DNA of 64,000 bases from Alicyclobacillus tolerans. GTDB lineage: Bacteria > Bacillota > Bacilli > Alicyclobacillales > Alicyclobacillaceae. Positions 33,433-42,993 of this stretch are shown here, one piece after another; within the stretch, counting starts at the first letter, position 1, and the number at the start of each line of letters is the position of its first letter. Location: the NCBI RefSeq assembly GCF_900142255.1, contig NZ_FRAF01000009.1, positions 1-64,000 of the forward strand. Direction: 5' to 3'. Made by a program: the position numbers and the translations under genes. The notes below the pieces were generated by a model, which saw only the letters and a program-made list of their open reading frames with translations, was not told where the DNA came from and ran no database searches.

Positions 33433-35397
33433 ATGCGAGTGACACCACGCCTTATCCGGCGCAGACTGGTTATTTTGTTGATGTGTCTGTTAGCAGCCAT
33501 AGCCGGGCTGATAGGTCGGGTTTTTTATATTCAAACTGTACAGTCGCCGTGGTTGAGCGGGAAAGCCAAGCAGCTTTGGAGTCGTAATATTCCTGTGCAG
33601 GGCGTGCGGGGGAGTATTCTCGATAGCAGCGGTCAGCCACTTGCCTATACTGCAACGGCGCTTTCTATTCTTGCTATTCCATCACAAATCAAGGATAAGG
33701 TGGCGACGGCCAAAGCGTTAGCACCTATCTTACAGATGCCTGAGAATGTCATACTGAAAAAATTACAGCGTCGGCAATTATCTACCTATTTAAATCCCGG
33801 CGGGCGTCGTCTGAGTGAACAAGTAGCAGAAAAAATCCGTTCTTTACATTTGGCTGGCATATATTTAACGGAAGAGGGCCGCAGAGTCTATCCTTATGGA
33901 GATTTGGCTGCTTCTGTGCTTGGGATTACCGGCGGAGACGGACAAGGGCTGACGGGTGTGGAAAAAGAGTATGACAGCGTGCTGGCTGGAAAGCCGGGAG
34001 CCATCCTTTACTACGCAAACAATAAAGGAGAGCGTATGCCAGGAGAGGGAGATGACTTTTTGTCTCCCGTGAATGGAGACGATGTTGAATTAACCATAAA
34101 CAAGTCGATACAGGAGTTCGTTCAACGGGAGATAGAGCGGGCAGTTGCAGAATATAATCCTGATCACGTTACGGCTATTGTTGCCAACCCTAAAACGGGA
34201 GCTATCTTGGCTATGGCCAATTATCCCACATTTAATCCAGCAGATTGGCGTAACTATCCTCCTTCCACATACAATCACAACTTGGCTATATGGCAGACGT
34301 TTGAACCAGGCAGTACGTTTAAGGTTGTAACCCTCTCCGCTGCCTTGCAGGAAAACAAAGTCAATTTAAATGATCGTTTTTACGATCCTGGCTACTATGA
34401 AGTAGCAGGCCATCGCATTCGATGTTGGAAAGCGGGAGGGCATGGTTCGCAAAGCTATTTGAATGTTGTGGAAAATTCTTGTAATCCTGGCTTTATTGCA
34501 TTGGGAGAAAAACTTGGAAAAAACACATTGTTCTCCTATATTAAGAAATTTGGTTTTGGTCAAAAAACAGGCATTGATTTGCCGGGAGAAGGTACAGGCA
34601 TTCTTTTTAATCTGAAAAAGGTTGGGCCGTTGGAGTTAGCTACCACCGCCTTTGGTCAAGGCGTATCTGTGACCCCCATTCAGCAGGTGATGGCTCTTTC
34701 AGCCGTAGCCAATGGCGGTAAGCTGATGAAACCTTATGTTGTACAGAGTATTATCAATCCTGTCACAGGGCAGGTCATTGAATCGACTGAACCTACTGTT
34801 GTGCGTCAAGTCATCTCACCGTCAGTCGCGGCTGAGGTCCGCAGTGCTCTGGAAAGTGTCGTAGCCAACGGATCGGGCGGAGGCGCCTATATTCAAGGTT
34901 ATCGGGTAGCGGGTAAAACAGGCACAGCGCAGGTGGCCAAAAATGGACGTTACGAATCAGGACACTATATTGTCTCCTTTATTGGAATGGCCCCAGCCAA
35001 TAACCCGGTGCTTGTAGCCTATATTGCGATTGATTACCCTCGTCCGAAAAATCAACCTGTTTTTGGTGGTGTCATTGCGGCCCCTATTGTAGGCAGAATT
35101 TTAGCGGATAGTTTAGCTGAACTTGGTGTTCCTAAGAGTAACCAAGGTCTGGCCAAAAAGATACGTTGGGGCGATCCGCTCACAGTCACGTTGCCTAACT
35201 TTGTGGGATTAACCATGAAGCAGGCGCGGGATTTAGCTTTGCAGAGTACGGCGCAAATTCGTACACAAGTCAATGGTCAAGGTCAATATATTGTAGCGCA
35301 AGCTCCAGCTGGCGGTACTTCGGTGGCTGAAGGTTCGACAGTGCGTCTGATACTGGGAGATACACCTCCTGCTGGCGCCATTGACAAAACAGGATAA
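33433..35397 (+). CDS. spoVD: Class B penicillin-binding protein, SpoVD-like
   Basis: The 654-residue transpeptidase has one N-terminal membrane helix (residues 12-30), a dimerisation domain, and the transpeptidase motifs S294-TFK, S349-C-N and K495-TG (VAGKTGTAQV). A single PASTA domain ends the chain (TVTLPNFVGLTMKQARDLAL). It crosslinks peptidoglycan with an FtsW/SpoVE partner. One PASTA domain and a sigma-E-like promoter suggest SpoVD (spore cortex), yet it is the only PBP gene between ftsL and murE, the place of pbpB. It may serve either or both roles. ATG 33433. Confidence 0.85.
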   Translation: MRVTPRLIRRRLVILLMCLLAAIAGLIGRVFYIQTVQSPWLSGKAKQLWSRNIPVQGVRGSILDSSGQPLAYTATALSILAIPSQIKDKVATAKALAPILQMPENVILKKLQRRQLSTYLNPGGRRLSEQVAEKIRSLHLAGIYLTEEGRRVYPYGDLAASVLGITGGDGQGLTGVEKEYDSVLAGKPGAILYYANNKGERMPGEGDDFLSPVNGDDVELTINKSIQEFVQREIERAVAEYNPDHVTAIVANPKTGAILAMANYPTFNPADWRNYPPSTYNHNLAIWQTFEPGSTFKVVTLSAALQENKVNLNDRFYDPGYYEVAGHRIRCWKAGGHGSQSYLNVVENSCNPGFIALGEKLGKNTLFSYIKKFGFGQKTGIDLPGEGTGILFNLKKVGPLELATTAFGQGVSVTPIQQVMALSAVANGGKLMKPYVVQSIINPVTGQVIESTEPTVVRQVISPSVAAEVRSALESVVANGSGGGAYIQGYRVAGKTGTAQVAKNGRYESGHYIVSFIGMAPANNPVLVAYIAIDYPRPKNQPVFGGVIAAPIVGRILADSLAELGVPKSNQGLAKKIRWGDPLTVTLPNFVGLTMKQARDLALQSTAQIRTQVNGQGQYIVAQAPAGGTSVAEGSTVRLILGDTPPAGAIDKTG

Positions 35398-35447
35398 AAT
35401 GAGAGAAGTGTTTGCTTTTACTGAGGCACTTTGGAGGAGGCTCTAGC

Positions 35448-36944
35448 ATGAAATTGCTGGAATTGATACAGCCGCTTGTGAATGTGCAAATCATTGGCGA
35501 AGGGAATCCAGACATTCTAAGAGTCATGGCAGATTCCCGAAGCGTACAACCGGGTGATTTGTTTGTTGCTATTCGCGGCTTTACTGTAGATGGTCACCAA
35601 TTTATTGAACAAGCGATACAACGTGGTGCGGCAGCCGTTTTGGTTGAGGAAGTTCAAGGTGAATTAACCGTTCCACAAATTGTTGTTCCGGATACAAGAC
35701 GGTATAGCGCGATTTTGGCGACCTTGGTATACAATCATCCCGGAGAGCGAATTTCTGTGATTGGGGTAACAGGAACCAACGGGAAAACAACCACTACGCA
35801 ACTGATTGCTCGCATTTTGGAAACTGTTGGTTGGAAAGTTGGCGTTATTGGAACCATTGGTATTCGCATTGGCCATCAGCAACTGGAGACCAGCAACACT
35901 ACCCCGGATGCCGTCAGTTTGCAAAAAATTCTCTTTGATATGGCCGCGGCAGATTGTCGCTATGCCATTATGGAAGTTTCTTCGCACGCTCTTGAAGAAG
36001 GGCGCGTGGCTGGGATTCCCTATCACATGGCTGTATTTACCAATCTCACGCAAGATCATCTTGATTATCATCAGACGATGGAGGCTTATCGGGCAGCCAA
36101 AGGCAAATTGTTCTCACGCTTAGGAAACACTTTCTCTTCATCCCGTTTGCAATCTGCTTACGCTATATTAAACGCTGACGATGCCTCCAGTGAGATATAC
36201 GCTCGAGATACAGTGCAAGAAGTCATTACATACGGTATTGAGAAAAATGCCGACATTCGCGCCACTCATCTGCGTATATTGCCGGAAGGGGCACGCTTTC
36301 GTGTCGAATCATCCATCTTTGGCCATTCCGAAGTCGTTCTTTCCATCACGGGACGTTTTAATGTTTACAACGCACTCGCCGCGCTTACTGTTGCTTGTGT
36401 GGAAGGCGTGTCACTAGAAGAAGCAGCCCAAGCGCTTTCTTCCGTTGCGGGAGTTCCTGGCCGGTTAGAACCTGTAGTAGCTGGGCAGCCGTTTACCGTT
36501 TTAGTAGATTACGCTCATACCCCAGACTCTTTAGAAAATGCACTTTCTACCATTCAAGAGTTCGCCCAGAAAAGAATCATTACCGTTGTGGGTTGTGGGG
36601 GTGATCGCGATCGTACAAAACGCCCTTTGATGGCTGGCATCGCGGTACAAAAAGGCGATTACACCATCTTGACCAGCGACAATCCGCGAACGGAAGACCC
36701 AGAAAGCATTCTTGATGATATGGAGCGGGGGATTCCAAAAGAAGAGCGTCAGTCTTATGAACGCGTGGTCGATCGACGGACGGCAATTGAACGCGCGGTG
36801 GCTATGGCAGAAGCGGGCGATGTCATCTTAATTGCTGGTAAAGGACATGAAGACTACCAAATTCTCGGCCGTAAAAAAATCCATTTTGACGATCGCGAAG
36901 TTGCGCGAGAGGCTATCCAACGCCTATTAGAAACGAGGGAGTGA
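35448..36944 (+). CDS. murE: UDP-MurNAc-tripeptide ligase MurE
   Basis: The 498-residue Mur ligase has the ATP loop GVTGTNGKTTTT at residues 106-117, the carbamylated-lysine region further on, and DNPRTEDP near residue 410. The DNPR form indicates meso-diaminopimelate as the added amino acid. ATG 35448 follows GGAGGAGG. It is followed after 7 bp by mraY, with no murF between them. Confidence 0.95.
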   Translation: MKLLELIQPLVNVQIIGEGNPDILRVMADSRSVQPGDLFVAIRGFTVDGHQFIEQAIQRGAAAVLVEEVQGELTVPQIVVPDTRRYSAILATLVYNHPGERISVIGVTGTNGKTTTTQLIARILETVGWKVGVIGTIGIRIGHQQLETSNTTPDAVSLQKILFDMAAADCRYAIMEVSSHALEEGRVAGIPYHMAVFTNLTQDHLDYHQTMEAYRAAKGKLFSRLGNTFSSSRLQSAYAILNADDASSEIYARDTVQEVITYGIEKNADIRATHLRILPEGARFRVESSIFGHSEVVLSITGRFNVYNALAALTVACVEGVSLEEAAQALSSVAGVPGRLEPVVAGQPFTVLVDYAHTPDSLENALSTIQEFAQKRIITVVGCGGDRDRTKRPLMAGIAVQKGDYTILTSDNPRTEDPESILDDMERGIPKEERQSYERVVDRRTAIERAVAMAEAGDVILIAGKGHEDYQILGRKKIHFDDREVAREAIQRLLETRE

Positions 36945-36951
36945 ACTCGGC

Positions 36952-37929
36952 ATGGACTATCAGGCGCTTCTCTTGACAGCACTCGCGGCATTTGCCATAG
37001 CAGCTTTGCTCGGACCCATTTGTATCCCGCTTTTGCATCGCCTGAAGTTCGGCCAGAGCATTCGCGATGAAGGTCCTAAACATCATCAAAAAAAATCAGG
37101 AACCCCTACCATGGGTGGCATTTTGATTATTGTTGCCGTTCTCTTGACCACATTGCGTTTTGCTGTGACTAATATCGATACGCTGATTCTTCTTTTTGCA
37201 ACAGTGACTTTTGGACTCATAGGTTTTGCTGACGATTTTATTAAAGTAGTGAAAAAACGAAATCTCGGTTTGCGCGCCAAGCAGAAACTCTTCTGGCAGA
37301 CGCTGGCTACCTTGGTGATATTTGCAGCCATGTGGTATGTGCGCGGACATTCATTTGATGATTTTCAGGTTTCTATTCCGTTTACTTCCATTGCTATTAG
37401 TCTGGGCGTCTTCTATGTTCTCTTTTTGTTTTTTGTTTTAGTGGGTACATCCAACGCAGTCAATCTGACGGATGGTTTAGATGGTCTTTTGGCAGGATGT
37501 GCGGCGATTGTTTTTATGGCTTATGCAGTCTTTGCCATGTGGCACACAGAATACAATATAGCTATTTTCTGCGCTGCAATGGTAGGCGCACTTGCCGGTT
37601 TTCTGGTTCATAACCGCCATCCGGCGAAAGTGTTCATGGGCGATACAGGCAGTTTAGCTATTGGCGGCGCATTGGCGATGGTAGGTGTGTTGACACATAC
37701 AGAACTGGGACTTGTACTGTTTGGTTTAGTGTTTGTTGCGGAAACGTTGTCTGTCATTTTGCAGGTTGCTTCTTTTAAGTTATTCGGACGACGAATTTTT
37801 CGGATGAGTCCATTGCACCATCATTTTGAGTTAAGTGGCTGGTCAGAGTGGGAAGTTGTGCTCTCTTTTTGGTTGGCTACTTTTCTTACAGCTTTTGGAA
37901 CACTTGCTCTTTATGCACATCTGTCTTAA
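36952..37929 (+). CDS. mraY: Phospho-MurNAc-pentapeptide transferase MraY
   Basis: The 325-residue protein has about ten membrane helices. It contains the family motifs KHHQKKSGTPTMGGILI near residue 43, FADDFIKVVKKRN near 90, NLTDGLDGLLAG near 168 and the C-terminal MSPLHHHFELSGWSE. It makes lipid I from UDP-MurNAc-pentapeptide and undecaprenyl phosphate. ATG 36952 is 7 bp after the murE stop. Confidence 0.97.
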   Translation: MDYQALLLTALAAFAIAALLGPICIPLLHRLKFGQSIRDEGPKHHQKKSGTPTMGGILIIVAVLLTTLRFAVTNIDTLILLFATVTFGLIGFADDFIKVVKKRNLGLRAKQKLFWQTLATLVIFAAMWYVRGHSFDDFQVSIPFTSIAISLGVFYVLFLFFVLVGTSNAVNLTDGLDGLLAGCAAIVFMAYAVFAMWHTEYNIAIFCAAMVGALAGFLVHNRHPAKVFMGDTGSLAIGGALAMVGVLTHTELGLVLFGLVFVAETLSVILQVASFKLFGRRIFRMSPLHHHFELSGWSEWEVVLSFWLATFLTAFGTLALYAHLS

Positions 37930-38069
37930 ATGCGAGATATGAAAAAGCAGACAGGAGAGTTGGCATTTCAAAGCGCATAAGGTTTGTTTGGATGAAGAGC
38001 GGGAATAAACTGTCTTTAAGCAAGTAAACTGGTAACGGGTTTATTCTTAAAAGGTGGCTGAATCAGATC

Positions 38070-39446
38070 ATGGAGACCTCCCAAAACAAGCGCAGCCAAC
38101 CCAAGGTTCTGGTCCTTGGCATGGCACGTAGCGGGGCAGCAGTCGCTGGACTTTTGCTCAATAACGGTTACGACGTAACTTTAAATGAAAAAAAGTCACG
38201 CGAAGAATGTGGTTCAATCGTGCAAGAATTAGAAGACAGGGGATGTCGCGTCGTTTGTGGCGACCATCCTCTGTCGTTGTTGGATAACGACTATGATTTT
38301 ATTGTGAAAAATCCAGGCATACCTTACCATGTGCCAATTGTAGCGGAAGCTGAACGGCGGTCAATTCCTATTTACACCGATATTGAAGTCGCTTCATGGT
38401 ATATACATTCGCCTATAGTAGCCGTGACCGGATCCAACGGAAAAACAACAACCACGAGTCTGATTGGAGAAATGCTCTCGCAAGCAGGTTTGCAGCCAGT
38501 GGTTGCAGGAAATATTGGCATTCCTGTGGCGAGTGTAGTAGATACGGTATGTCCTCAACAGCCGCTGGTACTTGAAGTTTCGTCTTTTCAATTGCTTGGA
38601 ACGGAACGCTTTCATCCCCATGTGGCAGTTTTTCTGAATTTGTACAGTGCACATCTCGACTATCATGGGACACGGGAAGCTTACGCGGCAGCAAAGTGGA
38701 AATTGTTTAGCAATCTGGACGCAAACGATGTGGCGATTCTAAATTTTGACCAACCAGAATTACGTGCGGGAGCAGTGCGTCTGGCCGCAAAGATTTTCCC
38801 CTTTTCGCGACTACCGCTTGCACAGGATGGAGTTTATCTCGATCATGGTGTCATTTGTATTCGCAAAGAAGGGCAAGTCACGCAGGTTATACCGGAAGAT
38901 GATATTTTGCTGCCTGGCCTTCACAATCGCGAGAATGCCTTGGCAGCCATTGCCGCTGCAGCACAATTTGGTGTCACTCCAACGGTCATGGCTAGCGTGT
39001 TGCGAAGTTTTCGAGGTGTTGAACATCGCTTGGAATGGGTACGGGATGTTTCCGGTGTCCATTATTATAACGATTCAAAATCGACCAATCCGCAAGCCGC
39101 TAAAGCGTCTTTGATGGCTTTCCAGAGTATGGGCAAGTCGGTAGTCTGGATAGCTGGCGGATTAGAGCGAATGGATGACTTTTCTCCACTGCAGCCATTT
39201 TTGCAAGGCACAGTTCGCATGGCTGTCATTTATGGGGAATGCGGACAACGACTTTACGATTTTTTGCACGAGCATCAAATAGACTGCAATTTGGTAGAAA
39301 ATTTGGAGCAGGCATTAGAAACGGCGGCAACGCATGCCAAGCCGGGTGAAGTCGTATTGTTGTCACCAGCCGCGGCTTCCTGGGATATGTTCTCGTCTTT
39401 CGAAGAACGGGGAAGCATGTTCAAAGAGCTTGTGCATAAATTATAG
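38070..39446 (+). CDS. murD: UDP-MurNAc-L-alanine:D-glutamate ligase MurD
   Basis: The 458-residue Mur ligase opens with a Rossmann-like domain (VLVLGMARSGAAVAGLLL) and has the ATP loop VTGSNGKTTTTSLIGEM near residue 118. The central FLNLYSAHLDYHGT and the C-terminal YYNDSKSTNPQA near 330 are typical of MurD. It adds D-glutamate to UDP-MurNAc-L-Ala. A 140-bp gap after mraY shows an 8-bp inverted pair (GAATAAAC/GTTTATTC) but no clear promoter. Confidence 0.96.
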   Translation: METSQNKRSQPKVLVLGMARSGAAVAGLLLNNGYDVTLNEKKSREECGSIVQELEDRGCRVVCGDHPLSLLDNDYDFIVKNPGIPYHVPIVAEAERRSIPIYTDIEVASWYIHSPIVAVTGSNGKTTTTSLIGEMLSQAGLQPVVAGNIGIPVASVVDTVCPQQPLVLEVSSFQLLGTERFHPHVAVFLNLYSAHLDYHGTREAYAAAKWKLFSNLDANDVAILNFDQPELRAGAVRLAAKIFPFSRLPLAQDGVYLDHGVICIRKEGQVTQVIPEDDILLPGLHNRENALAAIAAAAQFGVTPTVMASVLRSFRGVEHRLEWVRDVSGVHYYNDSKSTNPQAAKASLMAFQSMGKSVVWIAGGLERMDDFSPLQPFLQGTVRMAVIYGECGQRLYDFLHEHQIDCNLVENLEQALETAATHAKPGEVVLLSPAAASWDMFSSFEERGSMFKELVHKL

Positions 39447-39564
39447 GGTCATGTTTGGACAGCTGTGCAGCCAGTATTTCATTGACTGGCACGGCTTTCA
39501 CAGAAGGACAGGTACAAAGTGAGTCATTGTGTTTGTACCCGTCGGGAGTGAGGGGAAATGGCCT

Positions 39565-40719
39565 GTGTTGCAAGCTCAAGTTCACTCGGTAGAACGTACA
39601 TCAGACAGTCTGGACCGTACCATCGTTCTGGTCACGCTGCTTCTTTTGAGTCTCGGGATTATGATGGTACATAGTGCCTCATCTGTCGTGTCAGCAGCAA
39701 AGTTTCACGATCCATTCTTCTATGCCAAGAGACAGCTTCTCTGGGCGCTTTTAGGAATTGCAGCTATGTTTTGGCTATCTGATTTTGACTATCATCGACT
39801 TCGTTCCCTTGCGCCCAAAATTGCCGTTCTTTCTTTTGTGTTTCTTGGTGCTGTGCTTATCCCCGGGATTGGTGCGGTACGTGGAGGTTCTCGGGCGTGG
39901 CTGGGTATTGGTTCGTTCGGTATTCAGCCTTCTGAGTTTGCTAAACTAGCCTTGATACTCTTTCTTGCCCATTTGCTGACGGATTATGGCGATCGGATGT
40001 CATCGTTTCGTCGTGGATTATTACCTCCATTGCTAATCGCGCTCATGGCTGTAGGATTAATTATGCTAGAGCCTGATCTCGGTCAATCGGTTGTTATTAT
40101 GGGAACAGCGATTCTCATGCTTTTTGTGGCTGGTGCTCGTATGCGTCATCTAGGCATGCTAGGTGGAGCAGGGTTAGCAGCGTTTGCTGGTTTGGTGGCT
40201 GCCGCTCCGTATCGATTGGACAGGGTGACGGCTTTCTTGGATCCATGGAAATATCCTTTGAAAGAAGGATATCAAATTATTCAGTCGCTCTATGCTATTG
40301 GTTCGGGAGGATTATTGGGACTTGGACTCGGGAATAGTCATCAAAAATTTCTTTATCTGCCAGAACCGCAAACAGATTTTATTTTTTCTATCCTGGGTGA
40401 AGAGTTAGGTTTTCTTGGAGCGCTTACGGTGCTGTTTTTGTTCGGTGTATTAGTTTGGCGAGGATTTCGTATCGCTTTATATGCGACAGACATATTTGGC
40501 ACCTTGCTTGCAACTGGAATTACCAGTATGGTTGCTGTACAAGTATTGATTAACATCGGTGTAGTTACAGGCAGTATTCCGGCAACAGGCATAACGCTTC
40601 CTCTGCTTTCTTATGGAGGCTCGTCATTGACACTGATGTTGACCGGAATAGGCATATTATTAAATATTTCCAGACAAGCTGTTTATCCTGCAAAAATTAA
40701 GATGAATGATGCCAAATGA
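39565..40719 (+). CDS. ftsW: SEDS glycosyltransferase FtsW/SpoVE
   Basis: The 384-residue polytopic protein (about ten helices) is a SEDS peptidoglycan polymerase. Marks are GSRAWLGIGSFGIQPSEFAK near residue 112, MLEPDLGQSVVI near 165 and the C-terminal GITLPLLSYGGSSL near 350. Its place between murD and murG is that of spoVE in B. subtilis; since it is the only SEDS gene here, vegetative FtsW and SpoVE roles cannot be told apart. GTG 39565 lies 9 bp after GAGGGG; the frame opens 12 codons earlier. Confidence 0.93.
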   Translation: MLQAQVHSVERTSDSLDRTIVLVTLLLLSLGIMMVHSASSVVSAAKFHDPFFYAKRQLLWALLGIAAMFWLSDFDYHRLRSLAPKIAVLSFVFLGAVLIPGIGAVRGGSRAWLGIGSFGIQPSEFAKLALILFLAHLLTDYGDRMSSFRRGLLPPLLIALMAVGLIMLEPDLGQSVVIMGTAILMLFVAGARMRHLGMLGGAGLAAFAGLVAAAPYRLDRVTAFLDPWKYPLKEGYQIIQSLYAIGSGGLLGLGLGNSHQKFLYLPEPQTDFIFSILGEELGFLGALTVLFLFGVLVWRGFRIALYATDIFGTLLATGITSMVAVQVLINIGVVTGSIPATGITLPLLSYGGSSLTLMLTGIGILLNISRQAVYPAKIKMNDAK

Positions 40720-40768
40720 ATAAGTATAACTAGTATCGATGAATTTCAAGGTGGGGGGCGTGTCAGAT

Positions 40769-41866
40769 TTGCGCTTGCTGTTGACAGGTGGAGGGACAGG
40801 TGGACATATCTATCCGGCGATTTCTATTGCTCGTGAGCTGGAGCGACGCGGTGAACTGGATGAGGTGCTGTATATAGGTACCGAAAAAGGGCTGGAAAAA
40901 AACATCGTTGCTCATGCGGGGCTACCCTTTACTGTCATACAGGCAGCGGGTCTCAAACGAGAAATTTCAGCTGCGGCACTTCAAACTGCCTGGATCACAT
41001 GGCGTGGGTATAGAGAATCTCTGCAAGTGATACGTCGATTTAAACCGGATGTAGTATTGGGCACTGGTGGATATGTCACTCTGCCAGTGATTTTTGCTGC
41101 TCATCGATTGCGTAAGCCAAGTGTTGTTTGGGAAGGTAATGCATTTCCGGGATTGACAAATTTGCTTTGCGCCAGGCGGGCAGATGTTGTGGCTGTGGCC
41201 ATGGAAGAAACCATAAAAAAATTTCCTCGAGCCAGACGGGTAGTTTGGACTGGCCATCCACGAGCCAGTGAAATTCGCCAGGCGGATGAAGCAGCCAAAG
41301 AAGCAGCCCGCAAGCGCTACCAACTAAGACCTGGCTATAAACACATTCTCGTTTTTTGCGGTAGTCGCGGTGCTGAAACGGTCAATCGTGTAGTCCTTGA
41401 GATGGCGCGTGAATTTTTGGCTGGCAAGCCTAATTTGCAAATGATTGTGGTAACGGGTGAGCACAACTTTGTGAAAATGGAAAATCAGCCAGATAACTTG
41501 TTGCTCGTTCCTTTTGTCGATGATATGCCGGCCCTATTACCGCAAATGGATGTGGTTGTCACTCGCGCTGGTGCGGGAACGGTGGCTGAAATTGCTTCTC
41601 TCGGTATTCCGGCAGTGTTTATACCATCTCCCTATGTCACTGCCAATCATCAAGAGGTTAACGCACGTTTTTTGACAGATCGCGGTGGAGGGACAATTCT
41701 GTTGGAAAAAGAATTGACATCTGCCAAGCTGTGGCTTGCCATTCAATCTTATCTAAAATCTGAACCTTGGCAACGAGCGCATGAGGCGTTGCTTTCCTGT
41801 GCAATTCCAGATGCAGTAGAAAAACTGGTGCAGGTTGTTCAGGAAACCGCCTACTCACAATCATAA
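40769..41866 (+). CDS. murG: Undecaprenyl-PP-MurNAc-pentapeptide GlcNAc transferase MurG
   Basis: The 365-residue GT-B enzyme makes lipid II. It has the N-terminal LLLTGGGTGGHIYPA acceptor loop, GTGGYVTLPV near residue 93 and the donor-site TRAGAGTVAEIASLGIPAVF near 265. TTG 40769 is preferred since family members start three residues before this loop and a G-run precedes it; GTG 40760 is possible. A terminator follows 95 bp after the stop. Confidence 0.95.
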   Translation: MRLLLTGGGTGGHIYPAISIARELERRGELDEVLYIGTEKGLEKNIVAHAGLPFTVIQAAGLKREISAAALQTAWITWRGYRESLQVIRRFKPDVVLGTGGYVTLPVIFAAHRLRKPSVVWEGNAFPGLTNLLCARRADVVAVAMEETIKKFPRARRVVWTGHPRASEIRQADEAAKEAARKRYQLRPGYKHILVFCGSRGAETVNRVVLEMAREFLAGKPNLQMIVVTGEHNFVKMENQPDNLLLVPFVDDMPALLPQMDVVVTRAGAGTVAEIASLGIPAVFIPSPYVTANHQEVNARFLTDRGGGTILLEKELTSAKLWLAIQSYLKSEPWQRAHEALLSCAIPDAVEKLVQVVQETAYSQS

Positions 41867-41910
41867 CTAGATTCAGTTAGCGATTCTTCGTTCATTTACA
41901 GATGCCCGTT

Positions 41911-41930
41911 TTGCAGAGTATACTCTGCAA
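41911..41930. other. Perfect 20-bp palindrome between murG and murB
   Basis: TTGCAGAGTATACTCTGCAA is a perfect 10-0-10 palindrome. Outside it GCCC (41903-41907 zone) and GGGC (41937-41940) can extend the pairing. It lies upstream of a separate terminator and could be an operator or part of a stem. Confidence 0.5.
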
Positions 41931-41960
41931 TGAATTGGGCGCGAATCGGATCATTCAAGG

Positions 41961-41987
41961 CTGCCCGATATCTGGGCAGTTTTTTTT
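41961..41987 (+). terminator. murG terminator
   Basis: CTGCCC (41961-41966) and GGGCAG (41974-41979) form a stem with a seven-base loop followed by eight Ts. It splits the dcw cluster before murB. Confidence 0.85.
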
Positions 41988-42064
41988 CACCCTTTCATAG
42001 GGACTGCATAGGATGCGATACGAACTTTTGCATGGGCAATAGTCGTTAGCAGGTGGAGGTTGTC

Positions 42065-42988
42065 ATGAACAGAGAAGGGTTGCTCGCCGAGTTGAAGAAA
42101 GTTGGGATTTCACAAATTCGTGCGGATGAACCACTCATTCGCCATACGACATGGAGAATTGGCGGGCCTGCCGATTTTTTTGCGGAACCAGAAAGCTTGA
42201 TAGAACTGCAAGAACTGGTCAGAACTGCCCGGCGTCTTGAATTGCCAGTGACAGTGATTGGTCGGGGGTCAAATTTGCTCGTTCTTGATGGTGGCATTCG
42301 CGGTTTGGTCATCAAAATGCACGATAAATTCAGTGATATCTCCGTACATGAAGAACGACTGACTGCACTTGCTGGACGTTCTATTGTTTCTGCTGCAGGT
42401 ATTGCTGTTAAGCACGGTTTGGCTGGCCTGGAATTTGCCACTGGAATACCAGGAACGGTAGGCGGCGCGGTCATGATGAACGCTGGAGCTCATGGTAGCG
42501 AAGTAGCCAATATTTTAGAATTTGCCGACGTGCTTGACGAAAATGGTGAATTGCGTCGATACAACAAGGACGCGCTTCGCTTTTCCTACCGATACAGTAT
42601 TCTGAAAGACTGTCCGGGCATTGTAGTACGTGCTGGTTTTGCGTTAAACAGGGGAGACAAGGAAGAAATATCCCAACGCATTAAAAAATGGTCGCAAAAG
42701 CGCGCTGCCACCCAGCCATTATCCCAGCCTAACTGTGGGTCCGTTTTTCGCAACCCGGAGGGTGACTACTCGGCACGTCTTTTAGAAGCAGCTGGTTTAA
42801 AAGGATTACGCCACCATGATGCTCAAATTTCTGAGAAACACGCCAACTTTATTGTCAATCTCGGCAGTGCTCGAGCTGTAGATGTCCTCTGGCTGATTGA
42901 CCATGCAAAAGAGACTGTGGCTAAAAGATATGGAATTCAGTTGGAAACTGAGGTGCGCATTATGGGAGAACACACCTCAGGGAGGTGA
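42065..42988 (+). CDS. murB: UDP-N-acetylenolpyruvoylglucosamine reductase MurB
   Basis: The 307-residue flavoenzyme has the FAD-binding marks TTWRIGGPADFFAEP near residue 31, VIGRGSNLLVLDGGIRG near 65 and GLEFATGIPGTVGGAVMMNA near 120. The catalytic serine lies in NCGSVFRNPEGDYS near 222. It is a type II MurB by length. ATG 42065 follows GGTGGAGG. murA begins 5 bp after its stop, so the enzyme pair for UDP-MurNAc synthesis is coupled. Confidence 0.95.
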   Translation: MNREGLLAELKKVGISQIRADEPLIRHTTWRIGGPADFFAEPESLIELQELVRTARRLELPVTVIGRGSNLLVLDGGIRGLVIKMHDKFSDISVHEERLTALAGRSIVSAAGIAVKHGLAGLEFATGIPGTVGGAVMMNAGAHGSEVANILEFADVLDENGELRRYNKDALRFSYRYSILKDCPGIVVRAGFALNRGDKEEISQRIKKWSQKRAATQPLSQPNCGSVFRNPEGDYSARLLEAAGLKGLRHHDAQISEKHANFIVNLGSARAVDVLWLIDHAKETVAKRYGIQLETEVRIMGEHTSGR

Positions 42989-42993
42989 CAGCC

